NCBI GenBank assembly: GCA_900316355.1
Contig: ONCQ01000021.1
Span: forward strand, 1-64,000
Direction of reading: 5' to 3'
DNA length: 64,000 bases
DNA from: an uncultured Prevotellaceae bacterium
Lineage (GTDB): Bacteria > Bacteroidota > Bacteroidia > Bacteroidales > Bacteroidaceae
The notes beneath the pieces are model-generated. The model ran no database searches. It saw only the letters and a program-made list of their open reading frames with translations, and had not been told where the DNA came from. Of the stretch, positions 24,848 through 33,567 are shown in pieces; position 1 is the first letter of the stretch, and each line of letters opens with the position of its first letter. A program made the translations under genes and the position numbers.

Positions 24848-26539
24848 CTAATCCTCTGTGAGCTTACGGTAGCGGATGCGGCGTGGCTCTTCGAGACCGA
24901 GGCGCTTGAGCTTGTTGACTTCGTAGTCCGTGTAGGAACCTTCAAAGAAGAATACGTTGCCGTCGCCCTCGAAGGCGAGGATATGGGTGCAGATGCGGTC
25001 GAGGAACCAGCGGTCGTGACTGATGACCACGGCACAACCGGCGAAGCTTTCAAGGCCTTCTTCCAAGGCGCGGAGCGTATTCACATCAATGTCATTCGTG
25101 GGCTCGTCGAGCAGCAGCACATTACCCTCTTCCTTCAGCGCCATGGCCAGATGCAGACGGTTACGCTCACCGCCAGAGAGCACTCCACACTTCTTCTCCT
25201 GGTCAGCACCGGTAAAGTTGAAGCGCGAGAGATAGGCACGGGCATTGATGTCGCGACCGCCCATGCGGATGAGCTCATTGCCCTGCGAGACTATCTGATA
25301 GACGGTCTCGTCCGGCTTGATGTCGCGGTGACTCTGATCCACGTACGCCAGCTTCACGGTCTCGCCTACCTCGAAGGAACCTGCATCGGGCTTCTCCAAA
25401 CCCATGATGAGACGGAAGAGGGTGGTTTTGCCGGCACCGTTGGGGCCGATGACGCCCACGATGCCGTTAGGGGGCAGCGTGAAGTCGAGGTCCTTGAACA
25501 GCACCTTGTCACCGAACGCCTTGCAGAGGCCGTGGGCCTCGATGACCTTGTTGCCGAGGCGCGGGCCGCTGGGGATGTAGATCTCCAGTTTCTGCTCCTT
25601 CTCCTTTTGGTCCTCATTGAGCATGCGCTCGTAGTTCGAGAGACGGGCCTTTCCCTTGGCCTGACGGGCCTTAGGCGCCATGCGCACCCATTCCAGTTCT
25701 CGCTGCAGGGTCTTGCGCCGCTTGCTCTCTGTCTTCTCCTCCATCTCCAGGCGCTTGGTCTTCTGCTCCAGCCATGAGCTGTAGTTACCCTGCCAGGGGA
25801 TGCCCTCGCCGCGGTCGAGCTCGAGAATCCAGCCGGCCACATCGTCGAGGAAGTAGCGGTCGTGAGTGACGGCGATGACGGTGCCCTCGTACTGGTTCAA
25901 GTGCTGCTCCAGCCAGTCGATGCTCTCGGCATCCAGATGGTTGGTGGGTTCATCGAGCAGCAGGACGTCAGGCTTCTGCAACAACAGACGGCACAAGGCC
26001 ACACGACGGCGCTCACCGCCGGAGAGGTTCTTGCAGAGCTGTTCCTGCGGCGGACAGCGCAGGGCGTCCATGGCGCGAGCGAGCTTCGTATCGAGGTTCC
26101 AGGCATCGGTGGAGTCGATGATGTCCTGAAGCTCACCCTGACGCGCGAAGAGGGCATTCATCTTGTCCTCGTCCTCGTAGTATTCGGGCATTCCGAACTT
26201 CAGGTTGATATCCTCGTATTCCTTCAGGGCATCTACGATGTGCTGCACACCTTCCTCAACGACCTGACGCACCGTCTTATCGTCGTCGAGCTGCGGCTCC
26301 TGCGGCAGATAACCGACGCTGTAGCCAGGTGAAAAGACGACATTACCCTGGTAGCTCTGATCGAGGCCTGCGATGATTTTCATCAGCGTGGACTTACCGG
26401 AGCCGTTCAAACCGATGATGCCAATCTTGGCACCATAAAAGAAGCTGAGGTAGATGTTCTTAAGGACTTGTTTCTGTGTCTGCTGGATGGTCTTGCTAAC
26501 GCCAACCATCGAAAAGATTATTTTCTTGTCGTCTGCCAT
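24848..26539 (-). CDS. ettA: Energy-dependent translational throttle protein EttA (ABC-F)
   Basis: The 563-residue soluble protein has two ABC ATPase domains (Walker A GLNGSGKST and GPNGAGKTT), two LSGGE signatures (NLSGGERRR, VLSGGERNR), two Walker B motifs (VLLLDEPTNHLD, VLLLDEPTNDID), and the inter-domain linker with 'MAPKARQAKGKARLSNYE'. There is no membrane domain. Length and linker match EttA, which binds the ribosomal E site and gates the first elongation steps according to ATP level. Confidence 0.93.
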   Translation of the reverse strand: MADDKKIIFSMVGVSKTIQQTQKQVLKNIYLSFFYGAKIGIIGLNGSGKSTLMKIIAGLDQSYQGNVVFSPGYSVGYLPQEPQLDDDKTVRQVVEEGVQHIVDALKEYEDINLKFGMPEYYEDEDKMNALFARQGELQDIIDSTDAWNLDTKLARAMDALRCPPQEQLCKNLSGGERRRVALCRLLLQKPDVLLLDEPTNHLDAESIDWLEQHLNQYEGTVIAVTHDRYFLDDVAGWILELDRGEGIPWQGNYSSWLEQKTKRLEMEEKTESKRRKTLQRELEWVRMAPKARQAKGKARLSNYERMLNEDQKEKEQKLEIYIPSGPRLGNKVIEAHGLCKAFGDKVLFKDLDFTLPPNGIVGVIGPNGAGKTTLFRLIMGLEKPDAGSFEVGETVKLAYVDQSHRDIKPDETVYQIVSQGNELIRMGGRDINARAYLSRFNFTGADQEKKCGVLSGGERNRLHLAMALKEEGNVLLLDEPTNDIDVNTLRALEEGLESFAGCAVVISHDRWFLDRICTHILAFEGDGNVFFFEGSYTDYEVNKLKRLGLEEPRRIRYRKLTED

Positions 26540-26600
26540 ATCTTCGTGCGGCGTTGCCGCGGTTTAGGGTTGAAGGTTTAATGTTTAAAGTTGAAGACCC

Positions 26601-26650
26601 TGTGCAAGCCCCTCTTTGAAAGAGAGGGATGCCCACAAGGGCGGGGCGAG
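26601..26650. repeat. GC-rich interspersed repeat remnant
   Basis: CCCTCTTTGAAAGAGAGGG forms a short hairpin followed by 'ATGCCCACAAGGGCGGGGCGAG'-like GC-rich bases. It belongs to the interspersed C-rich/G-rich class also seen at 30.9-31.1, 45.2 and 56.0 kb. It is preceded by GTTTAA-type word repeats. Confidence 0.45.
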
Positions 26651-26653
26651 CCT

Positions 26654-27580
26654 TCACCTCAGCCAAATCAGATCGCCGACCTGGGGAGTATAGTCGGGGG
26701 AGAGGGCGTTGAGTTTGTAGAGCGACTTCAGGCGGATAGCGTAGTGCTGAGCGATATCATAGAGCGATTCGCCGGGCTGCACGACATGGGGTACGCCCTT
26801 GAAGGACTTGTCGGCCTTCGTGCGTTTCTTCTGCAGATAGACGATGTCGCCGGCCTTCAGCAACGAGCCCTTGGGACGCTCGTTGTACTTACGCAGCTTG
26901 CGCACGCTGACACCCGTCTCGCTTGCCACCCTTTCCCAGGTATCGCCGCTGTTGGCGATAATCATGTAGTTCTTGTTGACGCGGTACACGATGTGCTGCG
27001 CAAAGAACTGGCTCTCCACCTCAGAGGCCTGCTTGGTATTGGGGCGCGCATGATAGCGGCCGCTTGTGTAGGAGTCGAACTGCTGCAGATTATAGCGCTC
27101 GATAGTGCCGATGAGCATATCGGCGTAGCGCGGATTGGTGGCATAGCCGGCCTTCTTCAGGCCATGTGCCCAACCCTTGTAATCCGTGGTCTTCAGGTTG
27201 AAGAGCGAGCGGTAGCGGGCACCGGAAGTAAGGAAGTGCGAGTGGTCCTCGTAGCTCTCACGGTCGTTGCGATACTTGCGAAAGCGGTCGTCGGGACGGT
27301 CGTCGCTCATGATGATATAAGGGCCCGTCCAGTTCATGCCCACCTTGATGCCGAAGTGATTGTGCGCCTCGGTGGCCAGACGGCTACGTCCGGCTCCGCT
27401 CTCGATGAGTCCCTGTGCGAGGGTGATGGAAGCCGGTATCTTATGCTCGCGCATCTGCTCAATGGCGATGTTCTTGAACTTTTCGATATACTGCCACTGC
27501 ACCGTCTGTCCACCCTGTGCAAAGACAGCCAAAACGAAGCTGAAGAGGGCGATGAGAAACGTGAAACGAAGCTTATTCAT
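26654..27580 (-). CDS. Secreted glucosaminidase with two LysM domains
   Basis: The 308-residue product starts at the ATG at 27580 (MNKLRFTFLIALFSFVLAVFAQG), which places it 24 nt downstream of a promoter box; the longer open frame would begin upstream of that box. A signal peptide is followed by a mannosyl-glycoprotein endo-beta-N-acetylglucosaminidase-type domain ('PASITLAQGLIESGAGRSRL', 'NHFGIKVGMNWTGP', 'YATNPRYADMLIGTIERYNL'). Two LysM repeats come last ('VNKNYMIIANSGDTWERVAS', 'HVVQPGESLYDIAQHYAIRL'). It should cut peptidoglycan glycan strands during cell-wall growth or separation. Confidence 0.9.
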   Translation of the reverse strand: MNKLRFTFLIALFSFVLAVFAQGGQTVQWQYIEKFKNIAIEQMREHKIPASITLAQGLIESGAGRSRLATEAHNHFGIKVGMNWTGPYIIMSDDRPDDRFRKYRNDRESYEDHSHFLTSGARYRSLFNLKTTDYKGWAHGLKKAGYATNPRYADMLIGTIERYNLQQFDSYTSGRYHARPNTKQASEVESQFFAQHIVYRVNKNYMIIANSGDTWERVASETGVSVRKLRKYNERPKGSLLKAGDIVYLQKKRTKADKSFKGVPHVVQPGESLYDIAQHYAIRLKSLYKLNALSPDYTPQVGDLIWLR

Positions 27581-27603
27581 ACGATTTTTAATGATTTTGC
27601 GCA

Positions 27604-27611
27604 CAAAAGTA
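27604..27611 (-). promoter_or_regulatory. -7 box of the glucosaminidase gene
   Basis: The minus strand reads TACTTTTG. It forms a back-to-back pair with the forward box at 27644-27651. Confidence 0.6.
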
Positions 27612-27643
27612 CGTTTTTTTGATGAGATAAGCGAGAAAATCGC

Positions 27644-27651
27644 TACTTTTG
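27644..27651 (+). promoter_or_regulatory. -7 box of cdd
   Basis: TACTTTTG lies 22 nt before the cdd ATG, with TTTG at 27618-27621 (22-nt spacing) as a possible -33 element. Confidence 0.6.
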
Positions 27652-27673
27652 TGACATAATTCATGAAATAGAC

Positions 27674-28153
27674 ATGCGAGAAGCAGAAATTATCGTCCCT
27701 TTTCAGGTATTCGCCTACGAAGAATTGCCTGCTGATGACCGCGAGCTGGTGGATATGGCAAAGGCCATGACAGCGACCAGCTACTCACCGTATTCTCATT
27801 TTCGGGTAGGTGCCGCCCTGCGCTTGGCTGACGGGCAGGTGTTCAAAGGCAGCAATCAAGAGAATGCAGCATTCCCCTCGGGTTTATGTGCCGAGCGTAC
27901 AGCGTTTTTTGCGGCATCCGCCAACGCACCGGAGGTGGCGCCGGTGGCTGTGGCCATCGCGGCACAGACGGGCGGCACATTTCTGGAGAATCCCGTGGCG
28001 CCCTGCGGCGCCTGCCGCCAGTCGCTGCTGGAGGCTGAGACGCGCTTCAAGCAACCGATTCGTGTGCTCCTCTACGGCACCTGCGGCATCTATGTCATTC
28101 AAAGTCTTCGCGACCTGCTGCCGCTGACGTTCGACGGCTCCGAGCTCCCATGA
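27674..28153 (+). CDS. cdd: Cytidine deaminase
   Basis: The 159-residue enzyme has the zinc-binding and catalytic motifs 'CAERTAFF' (Cys ligand and catalytic Glu) and 'PCGACRQSL', and the substrate loop 'SYSPYSHFRVGAAL'. It deaminates cytidine and deoxycytidine to uridines in pyrimidine salvage. The length is slightly above the ~130 residues of small tetrameric CDAs because of an N-terminal extension. It probably shares a transcript with the GH25 gene 13 nt downstream. Confidence 0.92.
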   Translation: MREAEIIVPFQVFAYEELPADDRELVDMAKAMTATSYSPYSHFRVGAALRLADGQVFKGSNQENAAFPSGLCAERTAFFAASANAPEVAPVAVAIAAQTGGTFLENPVAPCGACRQSLLEAETRFKQPIRVLLYGTCGIYVIQSLRDLLPLTFDGSELP

Positions 28154-28166
28154 CCCCAAGAGAAAG

Positions 28167-29000
28167 ATGAGATTCAGGATAACAATTGCTGCGCTACTCG
28201 GCGTTGCCGTGTGCTTTGCAGGCACCCTTGACGTGTCACCCGCCGAGGGTAAGAAGAAGAAAAAAAGAACCGAGGAGCTCAGCTCCTACGATGCCTCCCT
28301 ACCCCAGCCCGACCCCATCATGCCCTCGCTGACGCCACAGCCGCCATTGGGCGACAACGAGGCGTTGGCACAGCAGACCGGTCTGCACACCGCCAACAAG
28401 GGATTAGGCGGCATCGATGTCTCTCACTACCAAGGGAATATCAATTGGAAAGAGGTGGCCCGCAACAGCAACCTCTACTACGTCTATGTGAAAGCCACCG
28501 AGGGCGCCAAGCTCGTGGATGACACCTACCACCGGAACATCGAAGGGGCACGACAAGCTGGGCTGAAAGTGGGATGTTATCATTTCTACAGCCCTACGGC
28601 CAACGTGAGCGAGCAGTTCCGCAACTTCTCCTCGGTCGTGAAGCTCAAAGGCCACGACCTCATCCCCATCATCGACATCGAACATCGCGGCAAGGCGCCA
28701 TTGGGGCAGTTCCAGAACAGGCTGAAGCAGTTCCTGAAGCTCGTGGAACGCCACTACGGCGTGCAACCCATCCTCTACACCTCACGCGACTTCTACAACA
28801 AGTACCTGTCCGGTCCATTCACACATTATAAATATATGATTGCGCGCTACCATGAGGACATCCCCGAGTTGCGCGATAACGCAGCCTTTGTGATGTGGCA
28901 ATATTCAGCTACGAGCAGAATTCGAGGCATCAAAGGTAATGTGGACCGCAGCTGTCTGATGGACAAGTACAGCCTGTCGGACATATTGCTGACAAAGTAA
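28167..29000 (+). CDS. GH25-family lysozyme (secreted)
   Basis: The 277-residue protein has an N-terminal signal peptide, a basic KKKKK patch and a Pro-rich linker, and then a GH25 domain from about residue 82. 'GIDVSHYQGNINWKEVA' and 'YVYVKATEGAKLVDDTY' are followed by 'VGCYHFYSP' and 'LIPIIDIE', which carry the acidic catalytic residues. It is a muramidase acting on peptidoglycan; host-derived and self-directed roles cannot be told apart. Confidence 0.9.
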   Translation: MRFRITIAALLGVAVCFAGTLDVSPAEGKKKKKRTEELSSYDASLPQPDPIMPSLTPQPPLGDNEALAQQTGLHTANKGLGGIDVSHYQGNINWKEVARNSNLYYVYVKATEGAKLVDDTYHRNIEGARQAGLKVGCYHFYSPTANVSEQFRNFSSVVKLKGHDLIPIIDIEHRGKAPLGQFQNRLKQFLKLVERHYGVQPILYTSRDFYNKYLSGPFTHYKYMIARYHEDIPELRDNAAFVMWQYSATSRIRGIKGNVDRSCLMDKYSLSDILLTK

Positions 29001-29003
29001 GGG

Positions 29004-29085
29004 ATTGCCAACAGCCAATAGCCAACAGCCAACAACCAATAGCCAACAACCAATAGCCAACAACCAACAGCCAATAGCTAACAGC
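29004..29085. repeat. Heptad repeat (CCAAYAR)n
   Basis: About eleven heptads such as CCAATAG, CCAACAG and CCAACAA follow each other exactly between the GH25 stop and the yigZ stop. The Leu/Trp/Tyr/Gly-rich frame on the minus strand is only a translation of this repeat. Confidence 0.75.
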
Positions 29086-29679
29086 CTAAACGAAGCGAAG
29101 ACCTTCGATCTTCGCGAGGCGGTCGTGCAGGATGGGCATCACAGAAGCACGGATGGCGAGCGTCATCTGACAGTCGTTGTCGAAGGTCTGTGAAAGGATG
29201 GCAGGTTCCACCTCTTTGACGACGCGCATCACCTGGTTCATCAACGTGTATTCAAAGGCGACGGTAATCTGTTCATCCACCGTCTTCTCAACAATGGTTG
29301 CTGCAGCAATCGCTTCAGCTGCAGCAGCCTTGTACGCCTGTATGAGGCCGCTGGTGCCAAGCTTCACGCCGCCGAAATAGCGAACTACGATGATGAGGAT
29401 GTCCGTCAGCTCATTGGAGTTGATCTGTCCGAGGATGGGCTTGCCCGCCGTGCCACTGGGCTCGCCGTTGTCGTTGGCACGGAACACGAGCCGCTCATGC
29501 CCCAGCATATACGCATAGCAGACATGCCGCGCATCGTAGTATTTCTTGGTATGGGCAGCCACCAGCGTCTTCACCTCCTCTTCCGTAGAAACTGGAAAAG
29601 CGAAAGCAAGGAACTTACTCCTGAGTTCAGAATAAGTGCCCTCGCTTTTGGATTGTATTGTTCTGTAGCTGTCGATCAT
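29086..29679 (-). CDS. YigZ/IMPACT family protein
   Basis: The 197-residue protein has the UPF0029 core 'SEGTYSELRSKFLAFAFPVS', 'ARHVCYAYMLG', 'NDNGEPSGTAGKPILGQI' and 'VVRYFGGVKLGTSGL', plus the C-terminal DUF1949-type domain. The family is related to yeast/mammalian IMPACT and has RNA-binding or translation-stress links in bacteria; the exact role is unknown. It overlaps the DUF1015 stop as ATGA. Confidence 0.88.
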   Translation of the reverse strand: MIDSYRTIQSKSEGTYSELRSKFLAFAFPVSTEEEVKTLVAAHTKKYYDARHVCYAYMLGHERLVFRANDNGEPSGTAGKPILGQINSNELTDILIIVVRYFGGVKLGTSGLIQAYKAAAAEAIAAATIVEKTVDEQITVAFEYTLMNQVMRVVKEVEPAILSQTFDNDCQMTLAIRASVMPILHDRLAKIEGLRFV

Positions 29680-30923
29680 GAAAGTTTGTGCACAACAAGT
29701 CCGCTACGGAGCTTGGGCTCGAACCAGGTGGCCTTAGGCGGCATAATCTTGCCGCTGTCGGCGATGTCCATAATCTGCTGCATCGAGACAGGATAGAGGG
29801 CGAGGGCTGCACGCATCTCACCGCTATCTACACGACGCTTCAGCTCGCCGAGGCCACGCAGGCCGCCGACGAAGTCGATGCGGTTGCTGGAGCGCAAGTC
29901 GCCGAGTTGCAGGATGTCCTGAAGGATGAGGCGACTGGAGATATCGACATCGAGAACGCCGATGGGGTCGCTGTTGTCGTAGGTGCCGTCCTTTGCCACG
30001 AGAGAGAACCAATGGCCGTCGAGATAGAGCGAGAACTCATGCAGCTTCGCAGGCTTGTAAATCTCCGTGCCCTTGTCCACGACGGTGAAGTTCTTGCGCA
30101 GGGCATCCAGGAACTGCTCGCTCGTGAGACCGTTGAGGTCCTTGAGCACGCGGTTGTAGTCGAGAATGGTGAGCTGCGATGCCTGGAACGCAACAGCCAT
30201 GAAGTAGTTGTATTCCTCGTCGCCGCGGTGGTTGGGATTCTGCTTCGCCTTCTCAGCGCCAACGAGGGCTGCAGCGGCAGAGCGGTGGTGCCCGTCGGCA
30301 ATGTAGAGCGACGGCATCTTGCGGAACTCCTCGGTGATGGTGGCGATGTCGGCAGGGTCGCTGATGATCCAGAACTGATGGCGGAAGCCGTCGATGGGTG
30401 CGATGAAGTCGTACTCAGGTGCCGTGGCGGCATAGCGTTTCAGCAGGGCGTCGAGGACGGCATTGTCGGGATAGGCGAAGAAGACGGGCTCCATGTTGGC
30501 ATCGTTCACGCGAACGTGCTTCATGCGGTCTTCCTCCTTGTCGCGACGTGTCAGCTCGTGCTTCTTGATGACGCCGTTCATGTAGTCATCGACATAGGCG
30601 CCGATGACAAGGCCGTACTGCGTCTTGCCGTTCATCGTCTGAGCGTAGATGTAGTAATGCTCATCCTTGTCCTGCACGAGCCAGCCTTTGTCCTGGAACA
30701 TCTGGAACTGGCGCGCTGCCTCCTCATAGACGCGAGGATCATACTCGCTGGTGCCTACGGGGAAGTTGATTTCGGGCTTGATGATGTGGTAGAGCGACTT
30801 CTCGTTGTCGCCAGCCTCTGCCCTAGCCTCCTCGCTGTCGAGGACGTCATAGGGGCGGCTCTCGACCTGCTCCACCAGGTTCTTGGGAGGACGCAGACCG
30901 CGGAAAGGTTTGATAGTTGCCAT
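29676..30923 (-). CDS. DUF1015 family protein
   Basis: The 415-residue protein begins 'IKPFRGLRPPKNLVEQVESR' 'PYDVLD' and contains 'YIADGHHRSAAAAL', the best conserved block of DUF1015 (HxR next to an acidic residue, ParB/SbnI-like fold). Some relatives are thought to be serine kinases or kinase-like, which would fit the adjacent serA and serC. That role is inference. The order serC-serA-DUF1015 is conserved in Bacteroidales. Confidence 0.88.
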   Translation of the reverse strand: MATIKPFRGLRPPKNLVEQVESRPYDVLDSEEARAEAGDNEKSLYHIIKPEINFPVGTSEYDPRVYEEAARQFQMFQDKGWLVQDKDEHYYIYAQTMNGKTQYGLVIGAYVDDYMNGVIKKHELTRRDKEEDRMKHVRVNDANMEPVFFAYPDNAVLDALLKRYAATAPEYDFIAPIDGFRHQFWIISDPADIATITEEFRKMPSLYIADGHHRSAAAALVGAEKAKQNPNHRGDEEYNYFMAVAFQASQLTILDYNRVLKDLNGLTSEQFLDALRKNFTVVDKGTEIYKPAKLHEFSLYLDGHWFSLVAKDGTYDNSDPIGVLDVDISSRLILQDILQLGDLRSSNRIDFVGGLRGLGELKRRVDSGEMRAALALYPVSMQQIMDIADSGKIMPPKATWFEPKLRSGLVVHKLS

Positions 30924-30927
30924 ATAT

Positions 30928-31075
30928 GGACCCCCTCCTCACTCCCCCTTGTAGGGGGAAGGTGGAATGTTTTGCCACTTGGAGTTTAGGGGATTTGCAT
31001 TTATAAGGTTAGACTTAAATTCAACTATTCTTGAAGGTGCCCCTCCCCTCCCTTACGGGAGGGGTCGGGGGGTGG
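30928..31075. repeat. Two GC-rich interspersed hairpins between serA and DUF1015
   Basis: TCCCCC-TTGTA-GGGGGA lies at 30943-30959, and CCCCTCCC-TTAC-GGGAGGGG at 31045-31064, the second followed by TCGGGGGGTGGG. Both belong to the same interspersed class found elsewhere in the window, here in a spacer inside an operon. Confidence 0.6.
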
Positions 31076-31079
31076 GTCT

Positions 31080-31997
31080 TTAATTTACCTGGAACTTGGT
31101 GATTCCCTTCTCCAAGAAGTCAACAATCTGATGGGCGGCAGCGATGCCGGCGTTGACGTTGGCCTCAGCGGTCTGCGCACCCATCTTCTTGGGCGTGGCG
31201 AAGTAGCGTCCTTCGAACTTGGCGAAGTCGGCATCGGCATCGGGCTTGATGTCGGTGACATACTTCAGGTCCTCACGCTCAGCGAGGAGAGCGAGGAGCT
31301 CGGGCTCGTTGATGACCTCCTTGCGGGCCGTGTTCACGAGGATGCCACCCTTCGGGAGCTTGTTGACGAGGGCTTTGTTGATGCTCTGCTTGGTTTCGGC
31401 CGTAGCGGGGATGTGGAGGCTGACGATGTCGCTCTGCTCAAAGAGTTCGTCCTGAGACTTGACTGCTTTCACGCCGGCAGCCTCGATGACGTCTGCGGGG
31501 CAGTAGGCATCGTAGGCCAGCACCTGCATGTCGAAGCCCTTGGCGATGCGGGCCACGTTGCGGCCCACGTTGCCGAAGGCGAGGATGCCCAGACGCTTGT
31601 CCTTCAGCTCGGTACCGCTGGTGCCATTGAAGAAGTTGCGCTTGGCATAGACGAGGAGACCGAAGACGAGTTCTGCCACGCTGTTGGCGTTCTGGCCCGG
31701 GGTGTTCATGGCCACAACCTTGTGAGCCGTAGCGGCCTCGAGGTCGATGTTGTCATATCCCGCGCCCGCGCGTACCACTATTTTAAGCTGCTTGGCAGCA
31801 TCCAGGACTTCAGCATCCACCTTGTCGGAACGGATAATGAGGGCGTCGGCGTCCTTCACAGCTTCCAGCAGCTGTGCTTTCTCTGTATATTTCTCCAAGA
31901 GGGCTGTCTCATAACCGGCAGCATCGAAGACCTCTTTGATACCCTTCACGGCTACACCGCTGAAAGGCTTTTCTGTTGCAATTAAAACTTTAGCCAT
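31080..31997 (-). CDS. serA: D-3-phosphoglycerate dehydrogenase, short form
   Basis: The 305-residue enzyme has the catalytic domain and NAD-binding Rossmann domain ('LGILAFGNVGRNVARIAKGF'), with Arg in 'VNTARKEVI'. The usual catalytic His is replaced: the block reads 'ATPKKMGAQTAEAN', i.e. Lys instead of His, as in the Bacteroides/Entamoeba type of PGDH. It lacks ACT and intervening regulatory domains, so serine feedback through them is not possible. It catalyses the first step of serine synthesis and is paired with serC upstream. Confidence 0.9.
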   Translation of the reverse strand: MAKVLIATEKPFSGVAVKGIKEVFDAAGYETALLEKYTEKAQLLEAVKDADALIIRSDKVDAEVLDAAKQLKIVVRAGAGYDNIDLEAATAHKVVAMNTPGQNANSVAELVFGLLVYAKRNFFNGTSGTELKDKRLGILAFGNVGRNVARIAKGFDMQVLAYDAYCPADVIEAAGVKAVKSQDELFEQSDIVSLHIPATAETKQSINKALVNKLPKGGILVNTARKEVINEPELLALLAEREDLKYVTDIKPDADADFAKFEGRYFATPKKMGAQTAEANVNAGIAAAHQIVDFLEKGITKFQVN

Positions 31998-32022
31998 AAA
32001 ATCAATATAAAACTAATTACTT

Positions 32023-32219
32023 GTCACTAATACGCACAAATATATTCCCACAAATACGCAAAAATAATATATCCATTAAATACGAATTTGTGAGTTCATA
32101 TTCACGCGCATTTATGCAAGAATATTCATGCACATTTGTGGGAAAATATTTGTGCCCATTTGTGAGAGGATATTCATGCCCATTTGTGAGATGAGAGAAT
32201 ATTCATGCGCATTAGTGAC
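32023..32219. repeat. Degenerate 24-bp repeat array between serC and serA
   Basis: Units like AATATTCATGCNCATTTGTG begin at about 32073, 32097, 32121, 32145 and 32169, all 24 bases apart, and at 32198 after a 5-nt slip. More degenerate units, in the opposite sense, lie at 32025-32070. The array is bounded by GTCACTAAT (32023-32031) and its reverse ATTAGTGAC (32211-32219). The open frame starting at 32128 is a translation of it. Confidence 0.7.
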
Positions 32220-32235
32220 TAAGCATTATTGCGAA

Positions 32236-33303
32236 TTAATGTTGTGCTTCAAACTCCTTCATGCAGGCCACGAGTGCGTTGACGCCCTCGAGGTCCATGG
32301 CGTTGTAGCAGCTGGCACGGAAGCCACCGACATCGCGATGACCCTTCACGCCAACCATACCCTTGCTGGTAGCGAAGGCCATGAACTCATCCTGCAGCTC
32401 CTGGTATTCGGGTTTGAGGACGAAGGTGATGTTCATGCGTGAGCGGCTGTCTTCCTCGGCAGTGCCTACGAAGAGCTTGTTGCGGTCGATCTCGCCATAG
32501 ACGATTTCAGCACGCTCGATGGCACGACGCTCCATCTCCTTCACGCCACCCTGCTTCTTGATCCACTTGAGGTTCTGCAGTGCGCAGTAGATGGGCACCG
32601 TAGGCGGTGTGTTGAACATGCTGCCCTTGCTGATGTGCGTCTGATAGTTGAGCATCGTGGGGATAGCACGGCTCACCTTGCCCACCAAGTCCTCCTTGAT
32701 GATGCAGAAGGTCACGCCAGCCATAGAGAGGTTCTTCTGAGCGCCACCGTAGATCATGCCGTACTTGCTCACATCGATGGGACGGCTGAAGATATCGGAG
32801 CTCATATCAGCAATCATGGGCACGGGGCTGTCGTAGTCCTTCAGGATCTCCGTACCGTAGATGGTGTTGTTACTGGTGATATGGAAGTAGTCAGCATCCG
32901 TGGGGATGGTGAAGTTCTTGGGGATGTAGGTGAAGTTCTTGTCCTTGCTGGAAGCCACCTCTACGACCTCGCCGAAGAGCTTAGCCTCCTTCTCGGCCTT
33001 GGTAGCCCAAACGCCTGTGTTGAGGTAGGCAGCCTTCTTCTCAAGGAAGTTGTAGGGGACCATGCAGAACTGCAGGCTGGCACCACCTCCGAGGAAGATG
33101 ACGCTGTAACCTTCGGGGATGTCCAACAGTTCCTTGAACAGGGCGACTGTTTCATCCACCACGGGCTGGAAATTCTTGGCACGGTGGCTCATTTCCATCA
33201 AGGACAGGCCGCTGCCCTCGAAATCGAGGCACGCAGCAGCGGTAGCCTCCATCACCTCGCGGGGGAGCTTGCTGGGGCCGGCATTGAAATTGTACTTCTT
33301 CAT
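32236..33303 (-). CDS. serC: Phosphoserine aminotransferase
   Basis: The 355-residue PLP enzyme begins '[19 protein letters not shown]' and contains '[20 protein letters not shown]' and '[19 protein letters not shown]', where Lys binds PLP, as well as '[15 protein letters not shown]' at the C-terminus. It converts 3-phosphohydroxypyruvate and glutamate to phosphoserine. It is the first gene of serC-serA-DUF1015-yigZ and has a full promoter. Confidence 0.95.
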   Translation of the reverse strand: MKKYNFNAGPSKLPREVMEATAAACLDFEGSGLSLMEMSHRAKNFQPVVDETVALFKELLDIPEGYSVIFLGGGASLQFCMVPYNFLEKKAAYLNTGVWATKAEKEAKLFGEVVEVASSKDKNFTYIPKNFTIPTDADYFHITSNNTIYGTEILKDYDSPVPMIADMSSDIFSRPIDVSKYGMIYGGAQKNLSMAGVTFCIIKEDLVGKVSRAIPTMLNYQTHISKGSMFNTPPTVPIYCALQNLKWIKKQGGVKEMERRAIERAEIVYGEIDRNKLFVGTAEEDSRSRMNITFVLKPEYQELQDEFMAFATSKGMVGVKGHRDVGGFRASCYNAMDLEGVNALVACMKEFEAQH

Positions 33304-33363
33304 GAGATTTTTGTGTTGATGAGTTTATTGGGTTGATGATGTTTCATATTGAGTGACAGAGAG

Positions 33364-33379
33364 GAGCACATGCGTGCTC
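33364..33379. repeat. 16-bp palindrome in the serC leader
   Basis: GAGCAC-ATGC-GTGCTC lies just downstream of the serC -7 box, where an operator or leader hairpin would be expected. Confidence 0.4.
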
Positions 33380-33391
33380 GCTTTCAGCCGA

Positions 33392-33423
33392 CAAATTTAC
33401 GCCTTTTCTACCACTCAACCAAA
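33392..33423 (-). promoter_or_regulatory. serC promoter (-33 and -7)
   Basis: On the minus strand TTTG (33420-33423) is followed after 20 nt by TAAATTTG (33392-33399). Both fit the Bacteroidetes consensus. Confidence 0.65.
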
Positions 33424-33489
33424 TTTTGAAGGAAAAATCGCGCGCGAGCAAACATTTTTAAATAGAAGGCGCAAAAAAACGTTCTTTTC

Positions 33490-33520
33490 TTTGTCATTTG
33501 ACGGGAAACGCCTATCTTTG
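33490..33520 (+). promoter_or_regulatory. Promoter of the coiled-coil protein and phosphohexomutase genes
   Basis: TTTG (33490-33493), 19 nt, then TATCTTTG (33513-33520): an ideal Bacteroidetes promoter, 48 nt before the ATG. Confidence 0.75.
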
Positions 33521-33567
33521 CCCCATATTTAGTCTAATTATCTATTAATACCTAAAACGCTACAACT

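Noticed and set aside
28847..29074. Leu/Trp/Tyr-rich small 'membrane protein' frame
   Set aside because: It is the reading of CCAAYAR heptads; the repeat explains it fully.
32040..32219. Possible CRISPR array because of regular repeats
   Set aside because: Units are adjacent with only 4-nt gaps, are degenerate and have no spacers of 25-45 nt; no cas genes are present.
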